Assembly: GCF_001640025.1 (NCBI RefSeq)
Contig: NC_031672.1
Location: forward strand, 2,480,001 to 2,544,000
Length of the DNA stretch: 64,000 nt
Direction: 5' to 3'
Source of the DNA: Sugiyamaella lignohabitans
Lineage: Eukaryota > Ascomycota > Dipodascomycetes > Dipodascales > Trichomonascaceae
In this document: positions 52,085 through 61,864 of the stretch, piece after piece
Layout of the letters: each line of letters begins with the position of its first letter
How positions within the stretch are numbered: position 1 is the first letter of the stretch
Program-made: the position numbers and the translations under genes
Notes under the pieces: generated by a model
Told to the model about the DNA's origin: nothing
Seen by the model: the letters and a program-made list of their open reading frames with translations, nothing else
The model's database searches: none

Positions 52085-52297
52085 TATTTTTTGTTTTTCA
52101 TCGGGTAATAATTATATTTTTTGTCAATCGCAGGAACGGTTAATGACCCTGCAGGTTCCCGCTATCCAAGTGAAGCGAAGGGAGCCTGGCACAGCTTTAG
52201 CCGCCGGATGTAAATGGCTAGTGTCATCGAGAAAGCGAACGTAGCGACTTCTACTGAGGAATAAGAAGCGCAATAAACTGTTGTTGCTGACATAATA

Positions 52298-52540
52298 ATA
52301 AAAACTTTAATTTGGAGGCTCCCAGAGACGTCGGTCAAAGGCTAAATTAAGTCCGAACTGATGTCAGGGTTATTCCACAGGGCATCTGTGAAGCACACTC
52401 CCGACGTACGCGGCCATGTCGGAACGGAACTGGATGATGGTGAAATCGCCGCGCGAGGCAACAGCACGGACCGATGCACAAGCGGTGTTTCCGAAATGTG
52501 GGCAGCCTGCTTAGCTCTAAAGCTAAATGTATATATAATG
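52298..52540 (-). other. GC-rich island with Pol III-like layout, nature unknown
   Basis: About 200 bp markedly richer in G+C than its flanks. On the minus strand a TATATATA box (about 52530-52537) precedes a TTAGCT/AGCTAA hairpin, the GC-rich body, and a T5 run near 52299-52303. That is the order of a TATA-driven Pol III RNA gene. I could not match it to SRP RNA, RNase P, U6 or U3. Plus- and minus-strand frames are open for 60-65 codons but resemble no family. Confidence 0.3.
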
Positions 52541-53749
52541 ACACCTATAGATAGCTAACATATCTAGAGCCATATAAATTCATCAGTTTCCCTGTAAAGA
52601 CTTTGTTGTGTGGACTTCCTGTGATTAGAGCTCTTCACTGTTATAGCACGATTTTGCCTGTTGATAATCAGTCTCTATAATTATAGCCAGTGGATAAAAC
52701 AGATTCATTTATCCTCAATTACATTTCCAGCGACTGTACGGAGAAAACAATCGTGCCTGCACAGCTATCAGCTTGATAACTGGCTCTTATTGGTCTACGG
52801 AAAAATTCACCACCTCTGATCTCTGGAGGGGTACATATACATTTCCTAATCAGGACCAGTTGAGAGGGGTAAATTGCCGATCAGGAATTTTTCTCTTGCC
52901 TATCCTCGCTTCATCTTTGTAAAGACCGCCCGGATAAAAATCTTTAGCCAGCTTTTAACTTACAGCGAGCGGCCGATACCGCCCAATACTGCATTGACGA
53001 GCCTGCCCACTACCGCTTTGCATTGATCTTTCAAGCCGCTCGTTCAGCTCAATCAGTCATTCTCTCTGTTGTCTACTGCGGTTAAATTAGCAACTCCAGC
53101 GGCAGTCCCTATAACCTGCCGGCCGGATTTCTATACTTACATTGGGCAGCACGCCCGACAAGCAGGACGCACCGCACACCGAGCACGTCAAAGTGACATA
53201 AAAACTTGGTACAGGTACTGATAACTGTACAGTGGAAAAAAAAAAAATTATACCCGCTTCTTCACTATCGTGAGAAAAAAACTAAGCGAGAAATTGAAGA
53301 GTAGTAACATTCTGAAATTTGCTTAATTCAGGTGGTCTTCAATTAGCCGTTAAGTTTTTTTTTGGAACTCGATTTCTACAACTTCTTAAACTTATATTTT
53401 CTTGAGAAGATATAGGATTCTTTATCTTTGAGAGTTGCATTTGCATTTTTCACTTGATAAAACATCGAAGTTTTACTATTAAACTATCAATTGGTTTTCC
53501 AATTTGTGGGTTTTAGATTTTTGGTGAATCTCTTATCCAACATTTGAACAAAGAGCCCGTAAAGTTCGTTTGCTCGGTTAGTTTGCTAGATAGGTCCACT
53601 CTACCCGGCAGCTTAACTCGGTTTTTAGGATTTGGTGCAAGTTAAACTTAGATTTCTTTTCAAGCGGTCAAACTTTTGAATTGATTTGATTTTTTTTATC
53701 AACACGTTTCCAATTCTAATTCCAATTCTAATTGTGGTTATATTCAACA

Positions 53750-55537
53750 ATGTTGGCCAGTCGGTTAGTCGCTCCTACTAGGAGAATTGCACTTACTCCT
53801 GCTATTGCTCAAAGATCCTTTTACAATTCTGCTTTGAGATTACAAGAGAAGAAACCTGTCTCTGGTCCTTCGGCTACTCCAGTTACTCCTCCTTCTCCTG
53901 TTCTTAAGACTGAAGCTGTAACTAAAACTGCTACTACTCCTGTTGCTACTGGCTCTGCTGGTACTCCTCCTCCCCCTCCTCCCCCAAGCCCAAAGAAGAA
54001 GTGGGGTTTCTGGAAGACTACCTGGAGAATCACCTATGGATCTGTATTTGCTACTTTGATCTATGCTGGATGGTCAATCTACGAGACCAGACACCCTAGA
54101 GAGAACCAATCTCCTCCTGATCCTACTAAGAAGACCTTGGTTATCCTTGGTAGTGGCTGGGGTTCCGTTTCACTTCTTAAGACTATCAACACTTCCAACT
54201 ATAATGTTGTTGTTGTTTCTCCCAGAAACTTCTTCTTGTTCACTCCTTTACTCCCTTCCTGCACCACTGGTACTATTGAACACCGTTCTATCATGGAGCC
54301 CATCCGTGGTATTATTCGTAACAAGGAATCTGATGTCACTTACTATGAGGCCGAGGCCACCAAGATTGACTATGAAAACCGTGTTGTAACCATTCGTGAC
54401 CACTCTACTGAAGATAGCAAGGACGAGAGACAACTCAAGTTTGACTACCTCGTTGTTGGTGTCGGTGCCATGAACTCGACATTCGGTATCCCCGGTGTCC
54501 AAGATCACGCTTGTTTCTTGAAGGAAATCCCTGATGCTCAAAAGATTCGTAAGAAGATCATGGACTGCATTGAGTCTGCTTCTTTCAAGAACCTTGATGA
54601 TGCTGACCGTAAGCGTTTACTTCACACTGTTGTTGTCGGTGGTGGTCCCACTGGTGTCGAATTTGCTGCTGAGTTGCAAGATTTCTTTGAAGAAGATCTC
54701 AAGAAGTGGATTCCCGGTATTGCCAAAGACTTCAAGGTCACTCTTGTTGAAGCTCTTCCCAATGTCCTCCCTTCGTTTTCTAAGCAATTGATTGATTATA
54801 CTGAAAGACAATTCAAGGCTGAAAAGATTAGTGTTTTAACCAAGACTATGGTTAAGAAGGTTACCGAAGATACTATTATTGCTGAAGCTACCCGTCCCGA
54901 TGGTTCCAAGGAGACCCTTGAGATGCCTTATGGTCTTCTCGTTTGGGCTACTGGTAACACCGTTCGTCCCGTCATCCGTGATTTGATGGCTAACCTTGAG
55001 GCTCAAAAGAACTCTCGTCGTGGTCTTCTTGTCAATGAATACCTTGTAGTTGAAGGTACTGAGGGTGTGTGGGCTCTTGGCGACTGTACTGCCACTAAGT
55101 ATGCCCCCACTGCTCAAGTTGCTGCCCAACAAGGATCCTACCTTGGTGGTCTCTTCAACCAGCTTGCTAGAGCTGAGGACCTTGAGCAAGAAGTTCGCGC
55201 TTTGGAGGCTAAGGCTAGCCAAACAGCTGAAGGCTCTGCTGAGCGTAAGTCTATCTTATCGGAAATCGAGTCTCGCTCTAGACGTTTAAGACGTTCCAAG
55301 TCTCTTCTTCCCTTTGAGTATTCTCACCAAGGTTCCTTGGCCTACGTCGGTTCCGATAAGGCAGTTGCCGACCTCACTCTTTGGGCTGAAGGTAACTTTG
55401 CCTCTGGTGGTCGTCTCACTTATATGTTCTGGAGATCTGCATACCTTAGTATGTGCTTTTCCATGCGTAACAAGATCCTTGTCCTCACCGACTGGGTTAA
55501 GGTCAAGGTTTTCGGTCGTGATGTCTCTAGAGAATAG
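53750..55537 (+). CDS. NDE1: Alternative (type II) NADH dehydrogenase, external mitochondrial type
   Basis: Predicted 595 residues from the first ATG, 53750; the six open codons upstream lack an ATG. The N-terminus (MLASRLVAPTRRIALTPAIA) is a mitochondrial presequence, followed by a Thr/Pro linker with a run of prolines and a single membrane helix at about 93-110. Two Rossmann motifs bind FAD (GSGWGS, 134-139) and NADH (GGGPTG, 297-302); GVWALGDC and AQVAAQQG..LGGLFN follow. NDH-2 passes electrons from cytosolic NADH to ubiquinone without pumping protons, facing the intermembrane space. Codon use is strongly biased (GTT, GCC, AAG, CGT), pointing to high expression. Confidence 0.94.
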   Translation: MLASRLVAPTRRIALTPAIAQRSFYNSALRLQEKKPVSGPSATPVTPPSPVLKTEAVTKTATTPVATGSAGTPPPPPPPSPKKKWGFWKTTWRITYGSVFATLIYAGWSIYETRHPRENQSPPDPTKKTLVILGSGWGSVSLLKTINTSNYNVVVVSPRNFFLFTPLLPSCTTGTIEHRSIMEPIRGIIRNKESDVTYYEAEATKIDYENRVVTIRDHSTEDSKDERQLKFDYLVVGVGAMNSTFGIPGVQDHACFLKEIPDAQKIRKKIMDCIESASFKNLDDADRKRLLHTVVVGGGPTGVEFAAELQDFFEEDLKKWIPGIAKDFKVTLVEALPNVLPSFSKQLIDYTERQFKAEKISVLTKTMVKKVTEDTIIAEATRPDGSKETLEMPYGLLVWATGNTVRPVIRDLMANLEAQKNSRRGLLVNEYLVVEGTEGVWALGDCTATKYAPTAQVAAQQGSYLGGLFNQLARAEDLEQEVRALEAKASQTAEGSAERKSILSEIESRSRRLRRSKSLLPFEYSHQGSLAYVGSDKAVADLTLWAEGNFASGGRLTYMFWRSAYLSMCFSMRNKILVLTDWVKVKVFGRDVSRE

Positions 55538-55898
55538 ACAGCTAATGTACAAAATAATTAATGCCATTGAATTTGAAAAGATTTTGCAACTTGTAGCTTC
55601 CTTTAATATATAATTTGAGGAACTGTCCTCTCTTCATCAACATCCTATAATAGTCCACATGTTTAACTGATTAGTGAAGATAAACAGAACAAGAGCTGCC
55701 CTCTGGGTGGACAGCGTGGTTATATTTTTAGTATACGGGACGAATAAAAACAATGCTATAAATCGAACTTATAAGAATAATGATTTCAAGATTATCCAGT
55801 TAGAGTTTAAAATGAGGGTAGTGCGATTTATTCAGAAGACTACTTGTAGACTAGAGCTTCAGCTAAAGGATTCCCCCGCTAACGACATCTCTCGTTCC

Positions 55899-55920
55899 AC
55901 TGCGGTCGTCACGACGCAGT
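55899..55920. repeat. Near-perfect 22-bp palindrome
   Basis: ACTGCG-g-TCGT-c-ACGA-CGCAGT; two-fold symmetric apart from one extra G. Possibly a protein-binding site. Confidence 0.5.
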
Positions 55921-56302
55921 CATGGCCTACTAGTTGGGAATAATAGCCAAGGTGGTTTAATTACTGAATGTGTACTGCATTTTGGTTAGAATTCAGTTTT
56001 CTCGTCGTTCGTTCGAAAGTAAATGCTCGAAAAGCACGTCCACAATCGGTTCAGTAGCTCAGATTATATATCTAAGAAGCTTCGAGACCTTTTTACCTCG
56101 GAAGTTCAAGAAGTTCTATTGCTTCCAAAAACTGATTTCAAGGGCAGCTTCAGATTGCCCTCGTATACTTAAACTTGTTTACATGACTTTGATATAACCT
56201 TCGCCACATGATCATACTACGATGCCTGACTTCGATCCTGTACTGTCGTTGTCAATCCCCCAGCTTGCAATTCTCCCAACTGTAAGTGGGGAACCCGGCG
56301 CA

Positions 56303-56354
56303 ACGAGCGAAGCGAGCTACGGGGTCTGGGGCAGAGCCCCAGCCGCCGGAGGCA
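56303..56354 (-). repeat. GC-rich hairpin repeat, isolated half copy
   Basis: CGAGCGAAGCGAGC arm, stem CTGGGGC AGA GCCCCAG and end CCGCCGGAGGCA. The last member of the family in the window. Confidence 0.86.
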
Positions 56355-56658
56355 GCCCAGGTCACCCCCGTTCTGCATGCATACCCCGGTTCTACCAGCC
56401 CGTTATCTTGCATATGGACCCGATCGGCTTGGCGGCGATGAGATATACCCCTGGCATTTCCGTACGGAGTAAAGTTCGATCGAGAATGAAACTTAATTAT
56501 GCTGGTGTATTTAAATACAAACCAAGCTATTGACCTCGAAAATGGCCACTGACGGTTAGCATCTCGGTTGTTCCAGTGTTCAGGTGCTTGTACTGGACTC
56601 GCTAATCTCAGGTGCCCAGCCGTTGTCCCAACGGGCGGCGGGCGGAGGTACCCCAGAG

Positions 56659-56692
56659 CTGCAGGCTGCAGGCTGCAGTCTGCAGGCTACAG
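56659..56692. repeat. Tandem 7-bp CTGCAGG units
   Basis: Four CTGCAG(G/T) units plus one altered unit, about 100 bp upstream of the TATA box of the PIPK gene. Contains the TGCAGG half-site seen near the other two members of the proposed gene set. Confidence 0.75.
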
Positions 56693-56761
56693 CCTGACCG
56701 AGTCCGTGAACCAAGATTATGTGGTCGGTGCAGACATCAACATAATCTTTAGAGCCCCATG

Positions 56762-56770
56762 TATATATAT
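56762..56770 (+). promoter_or_regulatory. TATA box of the PIPK gene
   Basis: TATATATAT, 168-176 bp before the ATG, followed by a strong pyrimidine tract (TCTTTTTCTCTTCTCTTC-like), the usual layout of a highly expressed yeast promoter. Confidence 0.6.
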
Positions 56771-56937
56771 GAAAGGAAATCCGCAACAATGGTCTTTTTC
56801 TCTTCTCTTCTTTTTTTTCTCTTCAGAATAAATCTACAGCTGTTTTTACACTCAAGTTTTGTTCTGTGAATTTTTAACCAGCGCTTTCAACACTATTTTT
56901 CTACTACTGTTTTACTGTTGCCTATTTTATTGATAAA

Positions 56938-58782
56938 ATGGGTGCCGTTTTCTGTACCAACGGTGATTATCGTCCTTCTAATGGAACCCACAAGGTCCCT
57001 CGTCGTCCTGTTTTGAGTGACGTCCATTGCGGTGTTTCTGTGCCCAAGTATGGTGCTTGTGTACAACAAGAGAACCGTCGCCCTGCCAGACGTTCTGCTT
57101 TTGCTTATCACAAGGTTTTGATCCTTGAATGTTCCCCCGATGACTCTGATGTCTCGGTTGGATCTGATGAGACCCTCAATGAACCCACCGTCTGGAAACC
57201 CATTGATATTGTTTCTGAACAAGCTTATTGTGACGAGTCGAGTAACACCTGCTCTGCTACCATTGATAATGATGATGACAACTGCTCTGAGTGGTCTTTT
57301 GAGGCTGGAGATGAGGCTGCTTTTACTGCCCGTCAAATTCAAACTGCCTGGTCCGAAGAAGACACCGAGGCTACCTGGACTACCCCTGCTGCCTCTTGGG
57401 CTCTAGCTGATTGCCCTATTGAAATTGATGAGAATGACTCTACTCCTGAGTCCCATGGCGATGTTACATTGGTTGAGTCGCCTTTGGAAACCACTCACAG
57501 TGACTTGGCTGAATCTGAGGAAATCACTCCTGTCGCGGTGGATGATCAAACCCCTTGCGCTATGGCCGACGCCCCTGCCCCTACCATCGAGGGCACTTGT
57601 TCTATTGACAGCCTTGTTGTTGAGATTATTGCCGTTGCAAACTTATACAAGGGTTTACCACAATTGATTGTTTCTGGTGGCCTTCAAGCTGACCCAGAAC
57701 CCGAGCTTCCCCAAACAGCTCCTTTGGCTCCATCGAAGCCTATTGCTCAAACTCCCTCTGACGATTTGGTCATTCAGGTTGAGGAAGTCGACAAGTCCAA
57801 GACACCATTGTTGTTGACAAGAGCCAAGGCAAAGCTGACTACCCTTACTGGTCACGCTGCCCCTATCACGAAATCCACTCTTATGTTTAATGGAGTTCAA
57901 TCTACCGTCTATGCTACTCCCCTTAGTAGCCAAGAACCCCTCACTATGGAGAACAAGAAATACAGACTTGATGGAGGTGCCATTATTAAGACTTATTCGC
58001 CTATTGTTTATCAGGACATCCGCACCCTTTGTGGAATTGACTATCATGAGTATTTGAACTCGTTTGTTTTGCAGTCTGACCTGACTAAGACTAAATCTCC
58101 TGGTAAATCTGGATCCGATTTCTTGTTTACACCTAATGGCAAGTACATTATTAAGACCATCAAACGCAAAGAGCACAACGTCATTGCTAATGCGGACTTT
58201 TTGGCCGACTATTACAATCATATCAAGGCCCACCCCGGTACTCAGCTCCCTTTCTATCTTGGAAACTTCACCCTTATTGCCAATGGAAAGAAGACTCACT
58301 TTATCATTATGAAGAATTTGCTTCAGAAGGAGACTGATTTGATTTACGATATCAAGGGATCGAGCCATGACCGACGTGCCGGACCCAGAAAAGATAATCG
58401 TGGTCGTGTAGTGTTCAAGGACCTTGACTGGACTGACAAACACGAGGCTATCTCAATGAGTCAAGAGGACCGAGACAAGTTAATGGTTCAAGTCTCAAAG
58501 GATGTCGATTTCTTGAAGCGACACAATATCATGGATTATTCATTATTGGTAGGACTTCAGAGTGACACTCGTACTTGTGAACAACAACCTGTTATTGGTA
58601 TGATTGATACCCTCTGCCCCTTTAGTTGGCGCAAGAGAGCGGAGACCACTGTCAAAGGACTGATTTTTGGCAGATCCGCTGTGGATGTTGTTCACCCTGC
58701 AAAGTATGGAGCGAGATTCCTCAATTTTGTTCAATCTGCCGTGGTCCCTGGACCCAGCAGATCAGTGTCTACTCGTTGCTAA
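56938..58782 (+). CDS. Phosphatidylinositol-phosphate kinase-family protein with long acidic N-terminus
   Basis: Predicted 614 residues. Residues 1-330 are low in known domains: a basic start, then an acidic Asp/Glu/Ser/Thr/Pro-rich stretch. Residues 340-600 form a PIPK catalytic domain: GKSGSDF (389-395, ATP loop), YIIKT (Lys406), DIKGS (471-475, normally DLKGS), VVFKDLDW, IMDYSLLVG (531-539, Asp533) and IGMID (553-557, metal-binding Asp), ending DVVHPAKYGARFLNFV. Such enzymes make PI(4,5)P2 or related lipids. All key residues are present, so it is probably active. It is shorter and more diverged than Mss4, so I treat it as a paralogue rather than MSS4 itself. Codon use is biased to GTT/GCT/ATT. 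Single exon. Confidence 0.8.
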   Translation: MGAVFCTNGDYRPSNGTHKVPRRPVLSDVHCGVSVPKYGACVQQENRRPARRSAFAYHKVLILECSPDDSDVSVGSDETLNEPTVWKPIDIVSEQAYCDESSNTCSATIDNDDDNCSEWSFEAGDEAAFTARQIQTAWSEEDTEATWTTPAASWALADCPIEIDENDSTPESHGDVTLVESPLETTHSDLAESEEITPVAVDDQTPCAMADAPAPTIEGTCSIDSLVVEIIAVANLYKGLPQLIVSGGLQADPEPELPQTAPLAPSKPIAQTPSDDLVIQVEEVDKSKTPLLLTRAKAKLTTLTGHAAPITKSTLMFNGVQSTVYATPLSSQEPLTMENKKYRLDGGAIIKTYSPIVYQDIRTLCGIDYHEYLNSFVLQSDLTKTKSPGKSGSDFLFTPNGKYIIKTIKRKEHNVIANADFLADYYNHIKAHPGTQLPFYLGNFTLIANGKKTHFIIMKNLLQKETDLIYDIKGSSHDRRAGPRKDNRGRVVFKDLDWTDKHEAISMSQEDRDKLMVQVSKDVDFLKRHNIMDYSLLVGLQSDTRTCEQQPVIGMIDTLCPFSWRKRAETTVKGLIFGRSAVDVVHPAKYGARFLNFVQSAVVPGPSRSVSTRC

Positions 58783-61193
58783 GTTCTTCTTTCATGATGT
58801 GCGGTTATCTGGTCGGTCTAGCCCTGTCTGTTGCTCCCTTACCTCGAGGGACCAGTACTAGCTATGACTATTAGTTCATGGTCACTCTATCTTTTTATTT
58901 GATCTTCAGAGGCTCCCTTGTCATGGCTTCACATTTGGTACTATTGGACTGGTTATCAAGACGATTTCCTTTCGGATTAGCGATCTTCAGCCGGCGGCAT
59001 CCCGAGCCCCGGCTGATATCTGCTATCATTCATTGGCTCACAGGTCTCAAGTCTAACAATTTGCTCATCGTCCCTTGTTGCTCACTACTTCTGTCGCCTC
59101 GCACACCGCGAGCAGACGACGATTTAGACCGTTCGACTACGGTAGAACTGGCTCCTTGCCAGTCTACTCCTGGACATTCTTGAATCCTTCCAATGAGGCG
59201 CTTCCTTAGCGACATTTTGGAATTGGATCTCAAGGCTCACAATATTCATGGACGGACGATGAGCATTCAAAGACTTGGCGCCTTAGGTGGTCATTCCCTA
59301 CTTACCACCTGGCCATTGGACTTTTAATAGTACCTCCCTTACCATGACACGGACTCTGGGATCTAGTTCTACATTCAAGAACAGAAGCTCGACTGGCTAG
59401 CGGTAACTGCACATTTGATTGACTGAGTTTGACAACCTACTACTTGATGGAATGAAAGGTTTTAATTATTGCTGTTGTTTCTTTTATTGTCTCTTGTACT
59501 TAATATTAATATTATTATACTACTTCTCGATATGGGATTCCTTCCTCATCAGATTTAAGATTCATTTATGTATTTAGATAAAGCGGTTGAATTGTGAACA
59601 TAGGTATTATTATTCTGTTTTTTTACTAACTTCAGACGAAGTATCTTGAAGAAGGATACTTGAAAACGACTATATTCAAATGTCACAAGTGACGAGTTTA
59701 GGGCTAGCCCTACTGAGGTTTTTTTTTTTTTTTTCAGGGAAGTTTATCAATCCATAGGTGGAAAGAAAGCTACTCGCTGCTTGCTAACATGGGCCACATT
59801 TGTGTGCTCGTGAGAACACGACACAAACAAAATGAAGCACCTCCCAAAATATAGTATCACAAGCTGTTGAAAGTTGTGTGCGTATCCTAAATACTGTTAT
59901 CAGAACCTGTAATTATAAGTATGAGATTCCAAGATACAACACATTAGCCGTAAGCATAGCATGAACTCTTCTATGTCTCCATGGTCCATGGATTTGGTTT
60001 GAGTCCTCTTAGTTTAAGCTTTTGTTATCAGGTGTATCTCATCCTATAAGTTCTTCTAGTTAGTTGTATGAATATCAACTGCTTGATTGAATGCCTCTCA
60101 TTTTCTAACTCCCAGAGAGTCTTGGCCAAGTCTGCATTCCCTGTTGATTGTTTTAAGCCATTCTGGGATCCTAACGATACTTCCAGTGAACATCACAATC
60201 AGCAAAAGAAGATTAAATATAGGCAACACTTAAGTTGTTTTGTCTCAACCCGAAACAAAATGTGGTAGAAACGATGTCTGTGTCTGCAAGTATCTACATG
60301 AGGTTGAGGCATCTTTTGCTGCCAGTGCCTGTGAACACATTGTACACTTACACCCTCCTTATGCCACTGTTAGAAGAGTGAAGTAATAATAAACGGATTG
60401 TCTCCTTCCCTTAATCTTAGTCCGAAGCTGGAAAAAAACATATTAGTATAGCCCTGGTAATTCCTATCAAACGGAATATCTCCATACAAACTCCTCTAGA
60501 TTTCGAGCAGAAATTAATTCACCCAAGCTGAGAATCGAACAGAGGCTACTGTAGCAGGGCATGTTTGGCTAGGTGACGGGAAATTATATGGGAATAATTT
60601 TTATCCCAATTCAGTGTCAATTTTCAAGTGTAAAGAAGAAGTCACTCTCACCAGAGAATCTATATAATATAAGCTTGTCTTTCGTATTTATGGTCTGACA
60701 AAAACCCAACCACACCGCATTGCTAGCATTATTTCGCCAGGAACGGAGACAGGCTTCAGGAACTCAGAGTAAATTAGCATACATTTGCTCACTGAGAGGA
60801 TGATAAACGAGTGGGGTCCGCTTTCGGTAATCCCATATCGGATAGGCTTTTGCCCCTGCTAGGCAGATTAGACATAGATAAGTTGTAGGCTAGTGAGAAC
60901 TAGCTACGATCCAGCTTATTATCGACCTGGTTATTTCGCATGCAGATTTGTATAAACAGATCAGCCATCGGCCATCGTCGATCAGGTACACTGAGAGAAA
61001 TTAAAAACACTGAGCCCTTCTGTAATTTTTGCTTAATTTTCAGCAATAGAAGGGAGCTGAGTCTTATTCTCGGTGTACACCACGGTCACAGGATAGGGTG
61101 TCCTTGGCGAATTGTTACCATGAGTCTACCACAAGCTAACGGGATGACTGCTGCCGACCTGCATGCTACATAGTATTGATAGTTTACGCCGGT

Positions 61194-61560
61194 GGAGGGG
61201 TAGCAAGCATATGCGGGCTTAATGGGATAATGCGCATGGAAGGTTATATAGGGGTGGAGGTGGTGCATATATGTAGCAAAAGTGCAGGTAAGATGCGGCA
61301 AATAACCCTTGTCTGTGGACATGGATGGGTAAATATGCAGGCTTGGTCGGCAGTTGGTCAAGGGTTAGTGGCCTGTGGGGGCAGGGAAGTTTATGGAGGT
61401 GGAGATGGTGGGGCCAACATGCGGTATTATGCAGGGAAGTTGCGATAGGGAGTTTATGGAGGTGAGGTGGTGGGGCATATATGCAGGGATTTGCAGGGAA
61501 TATGTCGATAAATTGTTTATGCAGGTGGGGTAGTGGGGTGCATATGCAGGCAGTATGCGA
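61194..61560 (+). repeat. Degenerate G-rich tandem repeat with TGCAGG sites
   Basis: Units like TTTATGGAGGTGGGGTGG followed by GCATATATGCAGG recur near 61242, 61388, 61451 and 61516 at spacings of about 63-73 bp (146 bp for the first). About seven TGCAGG copies are included. It lies 100-470 bp upstream of a TATATAAG box. Confidence 0.7.
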
Positions 61561-61666
61561 TATGAGACCAAAACAGTGGGGCTGCTCTTCGAAATTTATG
61601 CGGTGGGCGGCCAATGCACGAAGAGGGGTGCCTGCTTCGTAGGTTATGGAGGACTTGTCAGACAAA

Positions 61667-61674
61667 TATATAAG
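61667..61674 (+). promoter_or_regulatory. TATA box of the orphan membrane-protein gene
   Basis: TATATAAG, 191-198 bp before ATG 61865, followed by a long TTTTTCTATATTTTTGCTCT-type pyrimidine leader. Confidence 0.6.
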
Positions 61675-61864
61675 GAGTCCGTCCACACGTTTTTTTCTAT
61701 ATTTTTGCTCTCTTTTCTCTCTATCTTTACCAGTCTGTCTGATTCTTTGAACAATTCTCAAGTCAATTCAAATCTTTCAAAGATCATTTACGCCTGTGAC
61801 CACTACTCTATTACTGTTTTTTTTTTATTATTATTATTTGTTGTTGTTATTGACTTTGGTCGTC

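Larger units (their letters stand above)
51542..53749. other. Intergenic region of 2.2 kb with tRNA-Gly and an unexplained GC-rich island
   Basis: Holds tRNA-Gly(GCC) at 52014-52084 and a GC-rich island at about 52318-52525. After 52.6 kb the DNA is AT-rich, with an A12 run near 53236 and a pyrimidine-rich leader before the NADH dehydrogenase gene. Confidence 0.6.
55538..56937. other. Intergenic region of 1.4 kb upstream of the PIPK gene
   Basis: Contains a near-palindrome (55899-55920), a GC-rich half repeat (56303-56354), a 7-bp tandem repeat (56659-56692) and a TATATATAT box (56762-56770). A 104-codon frame at 56222-56533 runs through the repeat and is not called. Confidence 0.55.
58783..61864. 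other. Gene-free region of 3.1 kb
   Basis: 3' flank of the PIPK gene and upstream region of the orphan membrane-protein gene. Includes a T16 run (59719-59734), a TATA-like site near 60663, and a degenerate G-rich tandem repeat at 61194-61560. Short frames around 59.0 and 60.1 kb show no family features. Confidence 0.5.

Noticed and set aside
51758..52108. 116-codon frame overlapping tRNA-Gly
   Set aside because: Its 3' part is the tRNA itself; the remainder is low-complexity and resembles nothing known.
52100..52540. SRP RNA gene next to tRNA-Gly
   Set aside because: A GGATGTAAATGGCTAG stretch and a GTCGGAACGGA stretch recall SRP motifs, but the Alu UGUAAU and helix-8 loop are not matched exactly and no terminator follows on that strand.
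56222..56533. 104-codon frame with a GTAAGT after its first 20 codons
   Set aside because: It runs through a GC-rich half repeat, no convincing branch and acceptor restores a protein, and no family is recognisable.
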